11,878 nucleotides of DNA from Prolixibacteraceae bacterium (GCA_003537645.1 DPRM01000007.1:1-11878); one strand, 5' to 3'; counted from the first letter of the stretch, positions 1 to 7,616 are shown. Numbers and translations are program-made. Notes: generated by a model not told the origin, from the sequence alone.

Positions 1-509
1 TTCTGGACGAGTACCAGAAAATGGGTGTCAAATTTGCGCTTGAAGTGCATCCTTCTGAAATAGCTTTTGATATTGCAACCGCCTGTCGTGCGCTGAAAGC
101 CCTGAATTATCACCCGGCATTCGGATTCAATTTCGACCCAAGCCATCTTGGCTACCAGGGAGTTGACTATGTGAAATTTATTTACGAATTCTCCGACCGT
201 ATTTTCCACGTACACATGAAAGATGCCTACTGGAGCGAACATCCGATGGAAATTGGCGTTTTCGGTGGTCACACCGATTTCGGCGACAACCGTCGCTACT
301 GGAACTTCCGCAGTTTGGGCCGTGGAAAAGTTGACTTCGAAAACATCATCCGCGCACTGAACGATATCAAATACACCGGTCCGCTTTCCGTAGAATGGGA
401 AGACAGTGGTATGAACCGCGATGCCGGAGCCGTTGAAGCATGCGACTTCGTCCGTTACAGCGATTTCGATCCTTCGGACGTGGCTTTTGACGATGCTATG
501 CAAAAATAG
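1..509 (+). CDS. Sugar phosphate isomerase/epimerase-like TIM-barrel protein (5'-truncated)
   Basis: The reading frame is open from the window edge (first complete codon at 3) to TAG at 507-509, so only the C-terminal ~169 residues are present. The ATG at 21 is probably internal. The sequence fits the xylose isomerase-like / AP endonuclease family 2 barrel (COG1082). Candidate metal or active-site residues on successive strands are the Glu of EVHPSE (codon 42-44), Asp and His of FDPSH (135-137, 144-146), His-x-His of HVHMKD (207-215) and Glu of SVEWED (393-395). Family members isomerise, epimerise or eliminate sugars and keto-sugars using a divalent metal. The exact substrate cannot be read from the sequence. 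No export signal can be judged because the N-terminus is missing. It lies 98 bases before a Gfo/Idh/MocA oxidoreductase, a common pairing that suggests a joint oxidation plus isomerisation or elimination pathway. Confidence 0.85.
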   Translation, partial: LDEYQKMGVKFALEVHPSEIAFDIATACRALKALNYHPAFGFNFDPSHLGYQGVDYVKFIYEFSDRIFHVHMKDAYWSEHPMEIGVFGGHTDFGDNRRYWNFRSLGRGKVDFENIIRALNDIKYTGPLSVEWEDSGMNRDAGAVEACDFVRYSDFDPSDVAFDDAMQK

Positions 510-512
510 TAG

Positions 513-577
513 CAGGTATCAGGATGCAAGTATCAAGACACGCATCTTTTATCTTGATACTTGCGGCTTGATACTTG
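513..577. repeat. Four-copy palindromic repeat forming a long hairpin
   Basis: The gap between the first two genes holds four copies of an 11-bp unit: CAGGTATCAGG (513-523), CAAGTATCAAG (527-537), and CTTGATACTTG twice in reverse (553-563, 567-577). Each pair is spaced at 14 bp. Arms 526-538 and 552-564 are a perfect 13-bp inverted repeat around a 13-base loop (539-551). Counting G-U pairs, arms 513-538 and 552-577 pair over 26 positions with one true mismatch (A524 opposite G566). No T-tract follows, so it does not look like an intrinsic terminator. It probably sits inside a transcript between two co-transcribed genes, where it could stabilise or separate the messages, or it may be a dispersed genomic repeat. 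The structure is read directly; the role is unknown. Confidence 0.85.
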
Positions 578-607
578 TGTCCAAATCAAATATCTAAATA
601 AATTATA

Positions 608-1924
608 ATGACCAACCGACGTAATTTTCTTAAAAGTACAACAACCGCGGCAGTGGGACTTAGCCTTGCTGCAACTATGCCAATTCCAATCAGTTCGTGC
701 GTAGGCGCCAACGATAAACTTCGATGCGGCGTAATTGGTATCAACGGAATGGGATTTGCCGACCTGGCAGCTTTCCTTCGCCAAAAAAATACTGAATGCG
801 TTGCTATTTGCGATGTGGATAGCAATGTGATGAATAAACGCGCTGCCGAAACCGAAAAAGCTCAAGGCTTTAAACCCAAATTATACAGCGATTACCGCAA
901 ATTGCTCGAAGACAAAGATGTGGATGTGGTGATCATTGGCACACCCGACCACTGGCATTGTTTGCCGATGGTGGAGGCATGTCAGGCCGGAAAAGATGTG
1001 TACTGCGAAAAACCACTTGGTAATTCGATCGAAGAAATCAACATCATGGAACGCGCCGCCAACAAATACAAAACTGTTGTGCAAGTGGGAATGTGGCAGC
1101 GCAGCGATCCGCACTGGATGGCAGCTGTTGACTTTGTAAAATCCGGAAAACTCGGAAAAATCCGCACCGTTCGCACCTGGGCTTATCAGGGCTGGATGGA
1201 ACCGGTACCCGTGCAACCCGACGGCGAAGCTCCTGCAGGAGTTGATTACGATTTCTGGCTCGGGCCGGCTAAAAAACGTCCGTTCAATCCAAACCGTTTC
1301 CATTTTAATTTCAGGTGGTATTACGATTACGCCGGAGGTTTAATGACCGACTGGGGTGTACACATCATCGATTACGGTCTGTTCGGAATGGGTGATCCTT
1401 CGCCAAAGTCGGTGATGTCGATGGGTGGAAAATACGCTTATCCGGATGATGCTGCCGAAACTCCCGACACCCTGCAGGCTTTATTCGAGTTCGACGGACA
1501 TACCATGCTTTGGGATCACGGAACCGGCATTGATGGCGGATATTATGGCCGCAATCACGGCGTTGGCTACGTTGGAAACAACGGAACTTTGGTAGTCGAT
1601 CGCGATGGATGGGAAGTTATTCCGGAGCGCAAGAAAAATGCCGACCTGATTGAACGTGTACCTTTGCAGAAAGGAACCGGTAAAGGGCTCGACTACCACA
1701 TGGCCAATTTTATTGAAGGCGTGAAAGACCGCAACCGCAACCTGAATGCCAGCATCGAAATTGCTGCAAACACCGCGCGGGTAGCTCATCTGGGGAACAT
1801 TGCCCTGCGTACCGGTCGCCGTTTGTATTGGGATTCTGAAACCAGCAAATTCGTGAACGACGAGGAAGCCAACAAATTTTTGGTTCCCGAATACCGGGCA
1901 CCGTGGGCTTTGCCTAAAATTTAA
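608..1924 (+). CDS. Tat-exported Gfo/Idh/MocA family oxidoreductase, probable lipoprotein
   Basis: This 438-residue protein starts with a twin-arginine signal (NRRNFLK, residues 3-9) and a hydrophobic stretch ending in ISSC, a good lipobox with Cys31. It is therefore likely exported folded, with its cofactor bound, and lipid-anchored. The Rossmann nucleotide-binding motif VIGINGMG is at 42-49, the family's EKP signature at 134-136, and the second domain carries GGLMTDWGVHIID, in which Asp248, His252 and Asp255 are the likely catalytic-site residues. The family oxidises or reduces sugars and related polyols with NAD(P); the substrate here is unknown. Length is normal for the secreted Bacteroidota clade. 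It follows the TIM-barrel gene by 98 bases and is closed by a terminator at 1947-1981, so these two genes appear to form their own unit. A periplasmic keto-sugar-forming role is inference. Confidence 0.93.
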   Translation: MTNRRNFLKSTTTAAVGLSLAATMPIPISSCVGANDKLRCGVIGINGMGFADLAAFLRQKNTECVAICDVDSNVMNKRAAETEKAQGFKPKLYSDYRKLLEDKDVDVVIIGTPDHWHCLPMVEACQAGKDVYCEKPLGNSIEEINIMERAANKYKTVVQVGMWQRSDPHWMAAVDFVKSGKLGKIRTVRTWAYQGWMEPVPVQPDGEAPAGVDYDFWLGPAKKRPFNPNRFHFNFRWYYDYAGGLMTDWGVHIIDYGLFGMGDPSPKSVMSMGGKYAYPDDAAETPDTLQALFEFDGHTMLWDHGTGIDGGYYGRNHGVGYVGNNGTLVVDRDGWEVIPERKKNADLIERVPLQKGTGKGLDYHMANFIEGVKDRNRNLNASIEIAANTARVAHLGNIALRTGRRLYWDSETSKFVNDEEANKFLVPEYRAPWALPKI

Positions 1925-1946
1925 TTCTTGTTTTCTGAAATATTAA

Positions 1947-1981
1947 AAAGCCTGGTGCAAATGCACTGGGCTTTAATTTTT
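1947..1981 (+). terminator. Intrinsic terminator after the oxidoreductase gene
   Basis: A 12-bp stem (AAAGCCTGGTGC at 1947-1958 with GCACTGGGCTTT at 1963-1974, two G-U pairs) has an AAAT loop and is followed by AATTTTT. It begins 22 bases after the stop codon. It separates the isomerase/oxidoreductase unit from the glycosidase genes downstream. Confidence 0.85.
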
Positions 1982-2008
1982 GCTAAATTAAACCATCAGC
2001 TATCTTTC
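1979..2008 (+). promoter_or_regulatory. Candidate Bacteroidota-type promoter for the GH2-GH74 unit
   Basis: TTTG at 1979-1982 and TATCTTTC at 2001-2008 resemble the -33 TTTG and -7 TAnnTTTG boxes described for Bacteroides. The spacer is 18 bases, slightly short, and the last base of the -7 box deviates. It lies just after a terminator and 62 bases before the GH2 start, where a promoter is expected. Its first bases overlap the T-tract of that terminator. Confidence 0.5.
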
Positions 2009-2018
2009 GGGTCAAAAT

Positions 2019-2037
2019 AAGCGTTTGAAAAACGCTT
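2019..2037. promoter_or_regulatory. Palindrome in the GH2 leader: operator or mRNA hairpin
   Basis: AAGCGTTT (2019-2026) and AAACGCTT (2030-2037) form a perfect 8-bp inverted repeat around GAA. It lies about 10 bases past the candidate -7 box and 33 bases before the GH2 ATG. The near-symmetrical CG-centred half sites and the position around the transcription start fit a repressor operator of the LacI kind. A short hairpin at the 5' end of the mRNA is the other reading. No regulator gene is in the window. Confidence 0.55.
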
Positions 2038-2070
2038 AACCACCAGTTTTACTCTTAACTAAACCAAACT

Positions 2071-4932
2071 ATGACGATGTTCCCGCGAATTAAACTTCCC
2101 GTATTTTTCTTTTTCCTACTTTTCATATCAGTTATTTCGGCGCAATCCCAAACAAATTCCTCTCCACGAGAGCGAATTTCGATGGATTCCGGCTGGCGCT
2201 TTGCTTTCGGTCATCCTTCGGATACCGACAAGGATTTTACCAACGGAACCGGTTATTTTTCCTATCTGGCCAAGGCTGGATACGGCGATGGGGCTGCTTC
2301 CAAAAACTTCGACGACCGCACATGGCGAAAACTGGATGTTCCGCACGACTGGGCTGTTGAATTGCCGTTCAGCAATAAAGGCACGCACAGTCACGGCTAT
2401 AAAGCTATTGGCCGCAACTTTCCTGAAAACAGTATCGGCTGGTACCGCAAAACATTTACAGTTCCTGAATCTGATCTTGGGAAACGAATTTCCATCGATT
2501 TTGATGGTGTTTTCCGAAACTCCATTGTTTGGGTAAACGGGTTTTACCTTGGTCACGAACCGAGTGGCTACGCCGGTTTTAGTTACGACATTACCGATTA
2601 CCTTAATTATGGCGGCGAAAACATGATTGCAGTCAGGGTTGACAACATGATGGAAGAAGGTTGGTTTTACGAAGGAGCCGGTATTTACCGTCACACCTGG
2701 CTGACCAAAACTTCGCCACTGCATGTTGCCCGGTATGGCACATTTGTTACTACCGAAGTGAAAGAAAATTCGGCCGCAATCACTGCTGCGATAACAATTG
2801 TCAACGAGAATAATACGATGTCAACCTTCGACGTAGAACAAATTATTCTGGATGCTGAAGGCAAATCAGTTGGTACTTCAGAACTGAAACAACTTTCACT
2901 AAAACCCGGCGAAGAAAATGAATTTACCACTCTGATTGATCTTCAGAATCCCAAACTTTGGTCGATAGAAAATCCAACCCTGCATAAATTGATTACCACG
3001 GTAAAATCTTCAGGCACAGTGGTTGACACGTATGAAACCACCTTTGGAATACGGACTATTCGTTTCGATGCCAACGAAGGATTTTTCCTGAATGGCAAGC
3101 ATGTCAAAATTAAAGGAACCAACAATCATCAGGATCATCCCGGAGTTGGGGCTGCCATTCCCGATGCCTTGCAGGATTTTCGTATCAAGCAGCTGAAAGA
3201 AATGGGCAGCAACGCTTACCGCTGTTCGCACAATCCGCCCACACCTGAATTGCTCGATGCCTGCGACCGGCTCGGAATGCTGGTTCTGGACGAAAACCGG
3301 CTGATGGGAACCAATCAGGAACATTTTGATTTGCTGAAGCGAATGATGCTTCGCGACCGCAATCACCCCAGTGTGATCCTCTGGTCGTTGGGCAACGAGG
3401 AATGGGGCATTGAAGGCAACATTACCGGCGCCCGCATAACAGCTACCATGCAGGCTTTCGCACAGAAAATTGACCCGACCCGACGTATCACCACAGCGGT
3501 TAGCGGTGGTTGGGGCGCAGGTATTTCAACGGTGGTTGATGTGATGGGATTCAATTACCTCACACATGGGAATATCGACGAACATCACAAGAAATTTCCC
3601 AGTCAACCGGCTGTTTTAACCGAAGAAAGTACCACTTCAGGAACTCGCGGCGTTTATGAGGATGATAAAGCCAATGGCCGTATGGCCGCTACCGACCGCA
3701 CGGCTGGCGGGGTTTCTGCTGAAACAGGCTGGAAATTTGCCGACGAACGTCCGTTCATGGCCGGGTTGTTTTACTGGACAGGCTTCGATTACAAAGGAGA
3801 ACCAAACCCGCTTGGCTGGCCTGCCGTCAGTTCGCAATTTGGTATCATCGATGCCTGTGGCTTCCCGAAAGACATTTTTTATTACCTGAAATCAGTCTGG
3901 ACCAGCGAACCTGTTCTTCATATTTTCCCTCACTGGAACTGGAAAGGCCGTGAAGGTCAGGAAATTGACGTGTGGGCATACAGTAATTGCGACGAAGTTG
4001 AACTTTTACTGAATAAAAAAAGTCAGGGGCGAAAAGCCGTCCCAAAAAATTCACATGTAGAATGGAAGGTGAAATATCAGCCCGGAATTTTATTGGCACG
4101 TGGTTATAAAAACGGGAAAAAGATCATTGAACAACAAATTGAAACAACCGGCGAACCCGCATCAGTTCAGTTCGTTGCCGACCGCCAAACAATCAAAGCC
4201 GACGGAAAAGATGTTTCGGTGATTACCGTTTCAGTAAGTGATAAAAAAGGGCTGATTGTTCCGGTTGCTTCCAGCGAAATTACTTTTTCTGTAGAAGGGC
4301 CGGGCAAAATCATTGGTGTCGGAAACGGCGATTCCGGCTCTCACGAACCCGACTGTTTCATTCCAACTTCTGAAACAGTAAAAATCGGGAATTGGGTATC
4401 GCAAAAAGTGGACAACACCGAAAACCGACCTGAAATTGCTACCGGGTTCAACGATTCGGATTGGAAACCCGCCTTCAGGAGGGAAAGAGATGCCAGCAGC
4501 GAACCTGCAAAAGCAACTGTTTACCGGGCCGGTTTCGACCTGTCCGACATTTCAGAAAAAGATAGCATTACACTCTATTTGAATAGTTTTGGCGAAACAC
4601 AAAGCATTTATCTAAATGGCCAAATTGTACTGAAAGACAGCCCCAAAAGAGAGAATGGGTTCGCGTTGAATATTTCGAAATCCGCCTTAACTGAAGGGAA
4701 GAATGTGCTTGCAGTAGTTGCCACACCATTTCAGGAACGCAGAAGAGGTGGCGCTAATTTCACTTCGGGAAGCATACAAATACTAACTCCCGCTGAACCC
4801 TGGAAACGCAAAGTTTTTAAAGGACTGGCACAGGTAATTGTACAATCAACCGGAAAATCAGGCGAAGTAACTTTAAAAGCAAGTTCTCACGGATTAGCAC
4901 CAACTGAAATCAAATTAACGGCTGGCCAATAA
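2071..4932 (+). CDS. Secreted GH2 glycosidase (beta-galactosidase-like) with a nested extra domain
   Basis: This 953-residue protein begins with a Sec signal peptide (hydrophobic core ~9-22, ending near ISAQS, no lipobox), so it is probably periplasmic or secreted. Domains in order are: GH2 sugar-binding jelly roll (~37-210), Ig-like domain (~215-325), TIM barrel (~330-610), a DUF4982-like region (~611-690) and an Ig/invasin-like domain from ~695. The predicted acid/base is Glu443 in SLGNEEWG. The predicted nucleophile is Glu518 in VLTEEST, placed by its fixed distance to a following RGVY motif. Family members hydrolyse beta-linked galactose, or less often glucuronate or mannose; beta-galactosidase is the best guess, not proven. 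The last domain is interrupted at ~762-910 by a second jelly-roll-like module (see findings). A second ATG two codons downstream is also possible as the start. GH74 follows after 192 bases without a clear terminator, so the two are likely co-transcribed. Confidence 0.93.
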   Translation: MTMFPRIKLPVFFFFLLFISVISAQSQTNSSPRERISMDSGWRFAFGHPSDTDKDFTNGTGYFSYLAKAGYGDGAASKNFDDRTWRKLDVPHDWAVELPFSNKGTHSHGYKAIGRNFPENSIGWYRKTFTVPESDLGKRISIDFDGVFRNSIVWVNGFYLGHEPSGYAGFSYDITDYLNYGGENMIAVRVDNMMEEGWFYEGAGIYRHTWLTKTSPLHVARYGTFVTTEVKENSAAITAAITIVNENNTMSTFDVEQIILDAEGKSVGTSELKQLSLKPGEENEFTTLIDLQNPKLWSIENPTLHKLITTVKSSGTVVDTYETTFGIRTIRFDANEGFFLNGKHVKIKGTNNHQDHPGVGAAIPDALQDFRIKQLKEMGSNAYRCSHNPPTPELLDACDRLGMLVLDENRLMGTNQEHFDLLKRMMLRDRNHPSVILWSLGNEEWGIEGNITGARITATMQAFAQKIDPTRRITTAVSGGWGAGISTVVDVMGFNYLTHGNIDEHHKKFPSQPAVLTEESTTSGTRGVYEDDKANGRMAATDRTAGGVSAETGWKFADERPFMAGLFYWTGFDYKGEPNPLGWPAVSSQFGIIDACGFPKDIFYYLKSVWTSEPVLHIFPHWNWKGREGQEIDVWAYSNCDEVELLLNKKSQGRKAVPKNSHVEWKVKYQPGILLARGYKNGKKIIEQQIETTGEPASVQFVADRQTIKADGKDVSVITVSVSDKKGLIVPVASSEITFSVEGPGKIIGVGNGDSGSHEPDCFIPTSETVKIGNWVSQKVDNTENRPEIATGFNDSDWKPAFRRERDASSEPAKATVYRAGFDLSDISEKDSITLYLNSFGETQSIYLNGQIVLKDSPKRENGFALNISKSALTEGKNVLAVVATPFQERRRGGANFTSGSIQILTPAEPWKRKVFKGLAQVIVQSTGKSGEVTLKASSHGLAPTEIKLTAGQ

Positions 4933-4954
4933 ACCAGGAGTTGAATTTTCTTAA

Positions 4955-5009
4955 ACGTTCCATGGGAACGTAATATTTGTAGCCCCGACTTTTAAACCGG
5001 GGAATATTA
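4955..5009. repeat. Two-hairpin intergenic element between GH2 and GH74
   Basis: ACGTTCC (4955-4961) and GGAACGT (4965-4971) form a perfect 7-bp inverted repeat around ATG. Directly after it, TAATATT (4971-4977) pairs with AATATTA (5003-5009), enclosing CCCCG (4983-4987) and CGGGG (4998-5002), with a bulge at 4978-4982 and a ten-base loop. No T-tract follows, so termination is unlikely. It looks like a small dispersed palindromic element or a structured spacer in the transcript. A link to any named repeat family is not established. Confidence 0.65.
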
Positions 5010-5124
5010 TGAGGAAAGATTTATGCGCCGGATAAAAATTTATATCGAAGCTTAAATGCAGACTCCGGCGCAATTGGATAATTTTAATGACTGCCCTAAA
5101 TCTATTATTACCAGATCAAACACT

Positions 5125-7455
5125 ATGAATATGATCAACCAATCTAACTTGTTAAAGACACTCACAATAACCGTCATTCTAATTTTAACCTTCAATCAAA
5201 ACAACTTCGGGCAGAAGCTGGAAGCGCAAGCCTATGAATGGAAAAGCGTACAGATGGTGGGTGGCGGATTTGTTACCGGATTTGTATTTCATCCGACTGC
5301 AAAAGGTATTTGTTATTGCCGGACCGACATGGGCGGAGCCTATCGCCGAAATCCTAAAACGCTTCGCTGGGAACCTTTGCTCGATTGGCTTTCGATTAAA
5401 GATGTCAACCTGATGGGCGTTGAGAGTATTGCCCTCGATCCTTCCGATCCGGATTGGGTTTTCCTTTCCTGCGGAACATATACCAATCCACGCGCCGGAA
5501 ATGGAGCCATCCTTCGCTCATCCGATCGTGGTAAAACATTCCAGCGAACCGATGTACCGTTCAAAATGGGTGGAAATGAAGATGGTCGTGGAAATGGAGA
5601 ACGTATGTCTGTCGATCCCAATAACAGCAACATTCTGTATCTGGGCACACGGCAGGCCGGACTATGGAAAAGCTTAGATCGCGCTGTGACCTGGAACAAA
5701 GTGGAGAACTTTCCTGATATTACCGAGAATGCTCCGGCCAACATGCGTGATCAGGACAGTATTATGCGCTGGCGGCGAATGAATCAGGGAAGCGGAGTAA
5801 TTTTTACGCTTTTCGACCCCAAAAGCGGATCAGCAAAAAAAGGAAGTTCAACGATTTATGTTGGTGTTTCGCTCATGAATCACGAAAACCTCTTCAGGAG
5901 TATAGATGGAGGAAAAACCTGGCAGCCTGTTCCCGGGCAACCGCAACAGTATCGCCCGACACATGCGGTGCTTGTTTCCGATGGAAATTTGTTTGTTACC
6001 TACGGAAATTCTCCCGGTCCTTCGCGAATGTCTGACGGCGGAGTCTGGAAACTAAATACAAAAACCGATGAATGGACCGAAATTACTCCCGACAAGCCCG
6101 ATCCCAAAACCCGTGCTTTTGGCTATGCTGCTGTTTCGGTTGATTCGCGCCATCCGGACATTCTTATTGTAAGCTCATTTAACCGCTACGGAATTGAAAA
6201 AGGTGATGAAATTTTCAGGAGCCTGGATGGAGGAAAAAGTTGGAACAAGGTTTTTGCCGGTGGTGGAACATTTGATTATTCGCTGGCACCATACATCCAA
6301 AAAACCGGAGTTCACTGGATGTTCGATATTGAAATTGACCCAAATAATCCAGACCATGCGCTATTTACAACGGGTTACGGAGGTCATGAGACTTTCAACC
6401 TGACCGACATGGACAAAGGCCAACCAACCATTTGGCACGTGATGGGAACCGGCATTGAAGAAACTGTTGCGCTCGAGTTACTTAGTCCACCCAAAGGAGC
6501 ACAAGTAATAACGGCCATTGGCGATTACGGCGGTTTCGTACATTGGGATTTAGACAAACCTGCTCCTGAAGGAAGTTTCGATAATCCGCAATTTGGCAAC
6601 ACCAATAGTGTGGCTTGTGCTTCGAATAATCCTGAAATTATAGTTCGGGTTGGGCGTGCTACAAAGCGAAATGAAAATAGTATTGGCTATTCAACCGATG
6701 GGGGCAAAACCTGGCAACCTGCCGCATCAGTTCCCCATCCTCAAAGTAGTCTTGGGAGAATTGCGGTTTCTGCTGATGGAAAAACCTGGATATGGGCGCC
6801 TGAACCGGTGCGTGGCGGATTTGGCGCGGGAAGAACTGCACCACAGGCAATTCCAGTGTCGTTTACAACCGATAACGGAGCCAGCTGGACTGAATGCAAA
6901 GGACTGCCGGCCAATACACGGGTAATTGCAGATGGGGTTAATCCAGCTAAGTTTTATGCGATGAACCTTTTCGACGGAAAGCTTTTTATCAGCACCAACG
7001 GAGGGGCTGATTTCACGGAGCAAGCATTGAATTTACCCGATGGACTTCCTGCGAGAGGTGGAAATCGGGGAGACTCACGTGGCGGACAGGATTGGATTTA
7101 TGCAACTCCAAATCACGAAGGCGGTCTTTGGATAGCCGCTTTCAACGGACTTTACCATTCAGCCGATGCAGGACAGACATTCAGCAAAATAGACGGGCTG
7201 GACGAAATTCATGGATTCGGATTTGGTAAAGCTGCGCCGGGAATGGATTATCCGGCTATGTACCTGATCGGCAATGTAAACGGAGTTCGTGGAATTTACA
7301 GGTCTGACAATGTTGGCAAAAACTGGATTCGCATCAACAACGAACAGCACCAATGGGGTTTATTGCTGCACATCACCGGCGATCCCAAAAAATATGGGCG
7401 AGTTTATGTTGGCACGCATGGAAGGGGTACTGTTTACGGAGATATAGCGAAATAG
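5125..7455 (+). CDS. Secreted GH74 family xyloglucanase-like beta-propeller protein
   Basis: I chose the ATG at 5125 (776 residues) because it puts a typical signal peptide at the N-terminus (hydrophobic core around LLKTLTITVILILTF). An in-frame ATG at 5056 would add 23 polar residues before it, and 5131 is also possible. The mature protein opens with the GH74 pattern YEWKSV, GGGFVTG and RTDMGGAYR, and later has NGERMSVDP and GTRQAGLWKS. The two family catalytic aspartates are present: Asp68 (RTDMGG) and Asp467 (IGDYGG), aligned by eye with Asp35 and Asp465 of the Geotrichum enzyme. About nine Asp-box motifs of the SxDxGxTW type are spread along it, fitting two seven-bladed propellers. The family cuts the beta-1,4-glucan backbone of xyloglucan. 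The loop that makes some members reducing-end-specific appears absent, which hints at endo action. No binding module or C-terminal sorting tail is seen. A strong terminator follows. Confidence 0.9.
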   Translation: MNMINQSNLLKTLTITVILILTFNQNNFGQKLEAQAYEWKSVQMVGGGFVTGFVFHPTAKGICYCRTDMGGAYRRNPKTLRWEPLLDWLSIKDVNLMGVESIALDPSDPDWVFLSCGTYTNPRAGNGAILRSSDRGKTFQRTDVPFKMGGNEDGRGNGERMSVDPNNSNILYLGTRQAGLWKSLDRAVTWNKVENFPDITENAPANMRDQDSIMRWRRMNQGSGVIFTLFDPKSGSAKKGSSTIYVGVSLMNHENLFRSIDGGKTWQPVPGQPQQYRPTHAVLVSDGNLFVTYGNSPGPSRMSDGGVWKLNTKTDEWTEITPDKPDPKTRAFGYAAVSVDSRHPDILIVSSFNRYGIEKGDEIFRSLDGGKSWNKVFAGGGTFDYSLAPYIQKTGVHWMFDIEIDPNNPDHALFTTGYGGHETFNLTDMDKGQPTIWHVMGTGIEETVALELLSPPKGAQVITAIGDYGGFVHWDLDKPAPEGSFDNPQFGNTNSVACASNNPEIIVRVGRATKRNENSIGYSTDGGKTWQPAASVPHPQSSLGRIAVSADGKTWIWAPEPVRGGFGAGRTAPQAIPVSFTTDNGASWTECKGLPANTRVIADGVNPAKFYAMNLFDGKLFISTNGGADFTEQALNLPDGLPARGGNRGDSRGGQDWIYATPNHEGGLWIAAFNGLYHSADAGQTFSKIDGLDEIHGFGFGKAAPGMDYPAMYLIGNVNGVRGIYRSDNVGKNWIRINNEQHQWGLLLHITGDPKKYGRVYVGTHGRGTVYGDIAK

Positions 7456-7471
7456 AAAAAATTTAGAGATT

Positions 7472-7502
7472 AAAAAAACCCGGTTAACAGCCGGGTTTTT
7501 TT
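7472..7502 (+). terminator. Strong intrinsic terminator after GH74
   Basis: Seven A (7472-7478) and CCCGG (7479-7483) pair with CCGGG (7491-7495) and seven T (7496-7502), giving a 12-bp perfect stem with a seven-base loop. The A and T runs are symmetrical, so it could also act on the opposite strand. It starts 17 bases after the stop codon and ends the GH2-GH74 unit. Confidence 0.93.
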
Positions 7503-7582
7503 GTTAATAATTAGAGGTTTACAGACTTTAAGAACCATTGGTTTATTCTTCTTGTCGATTCTACAATAAGATTCCGGCGTTT

Positions 7583-7616
7583 TTTGCCTTTATTTCAAAA
7601 AGATTGTTGATATTTG
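7583..7616 (+). promoter_or_regulatory. Weak candidate promoter for the symporter-phosphorylase unit
   Basis: TTTG at 7583-7586 and GATATTTG at 7609-7616 resemble the Bacteroidota -33 and -7 boxes, but the first base of the -7 box is wrong and the 22-base spacer is long. Some promoter is expected in 7503-7701 because a strong terminator lies upstream. The rest of this 199-base stretch is AT-rich and shows nothing else clear except a small palindrome at 7614-7628. Confidence 0.3.

Noticed and set aside
513..577. Reading the first repeat hairpin as an intrinsic terminator
   Set aside because: No T-tract follows, unlike the clear terminators at 1947-1981 and 7472-7502.
2128..2724. A 198-codon open frame on the - strand
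   Set aside because: It is opposite the conserved N-terminal domain of GH2 and shows no motif of its own.
5056..5124. Upstream in-frame ATG extending the GH74 protein by 23 residues
   Set aside because: The extension is polar and would put the signal peptide far from the N-terminus. The start at 5125 gives a normal signal peptide.
5125..7455. Sialidase or VPS10-type receptor, suggested by the Asp-box repeats
   Set aside because: The N-terminal GGGFVTG and RTDMGGAYR patterns and the second catalytic Asp identify GH74. No sialidase arginine triad or FRIP motif is seen.
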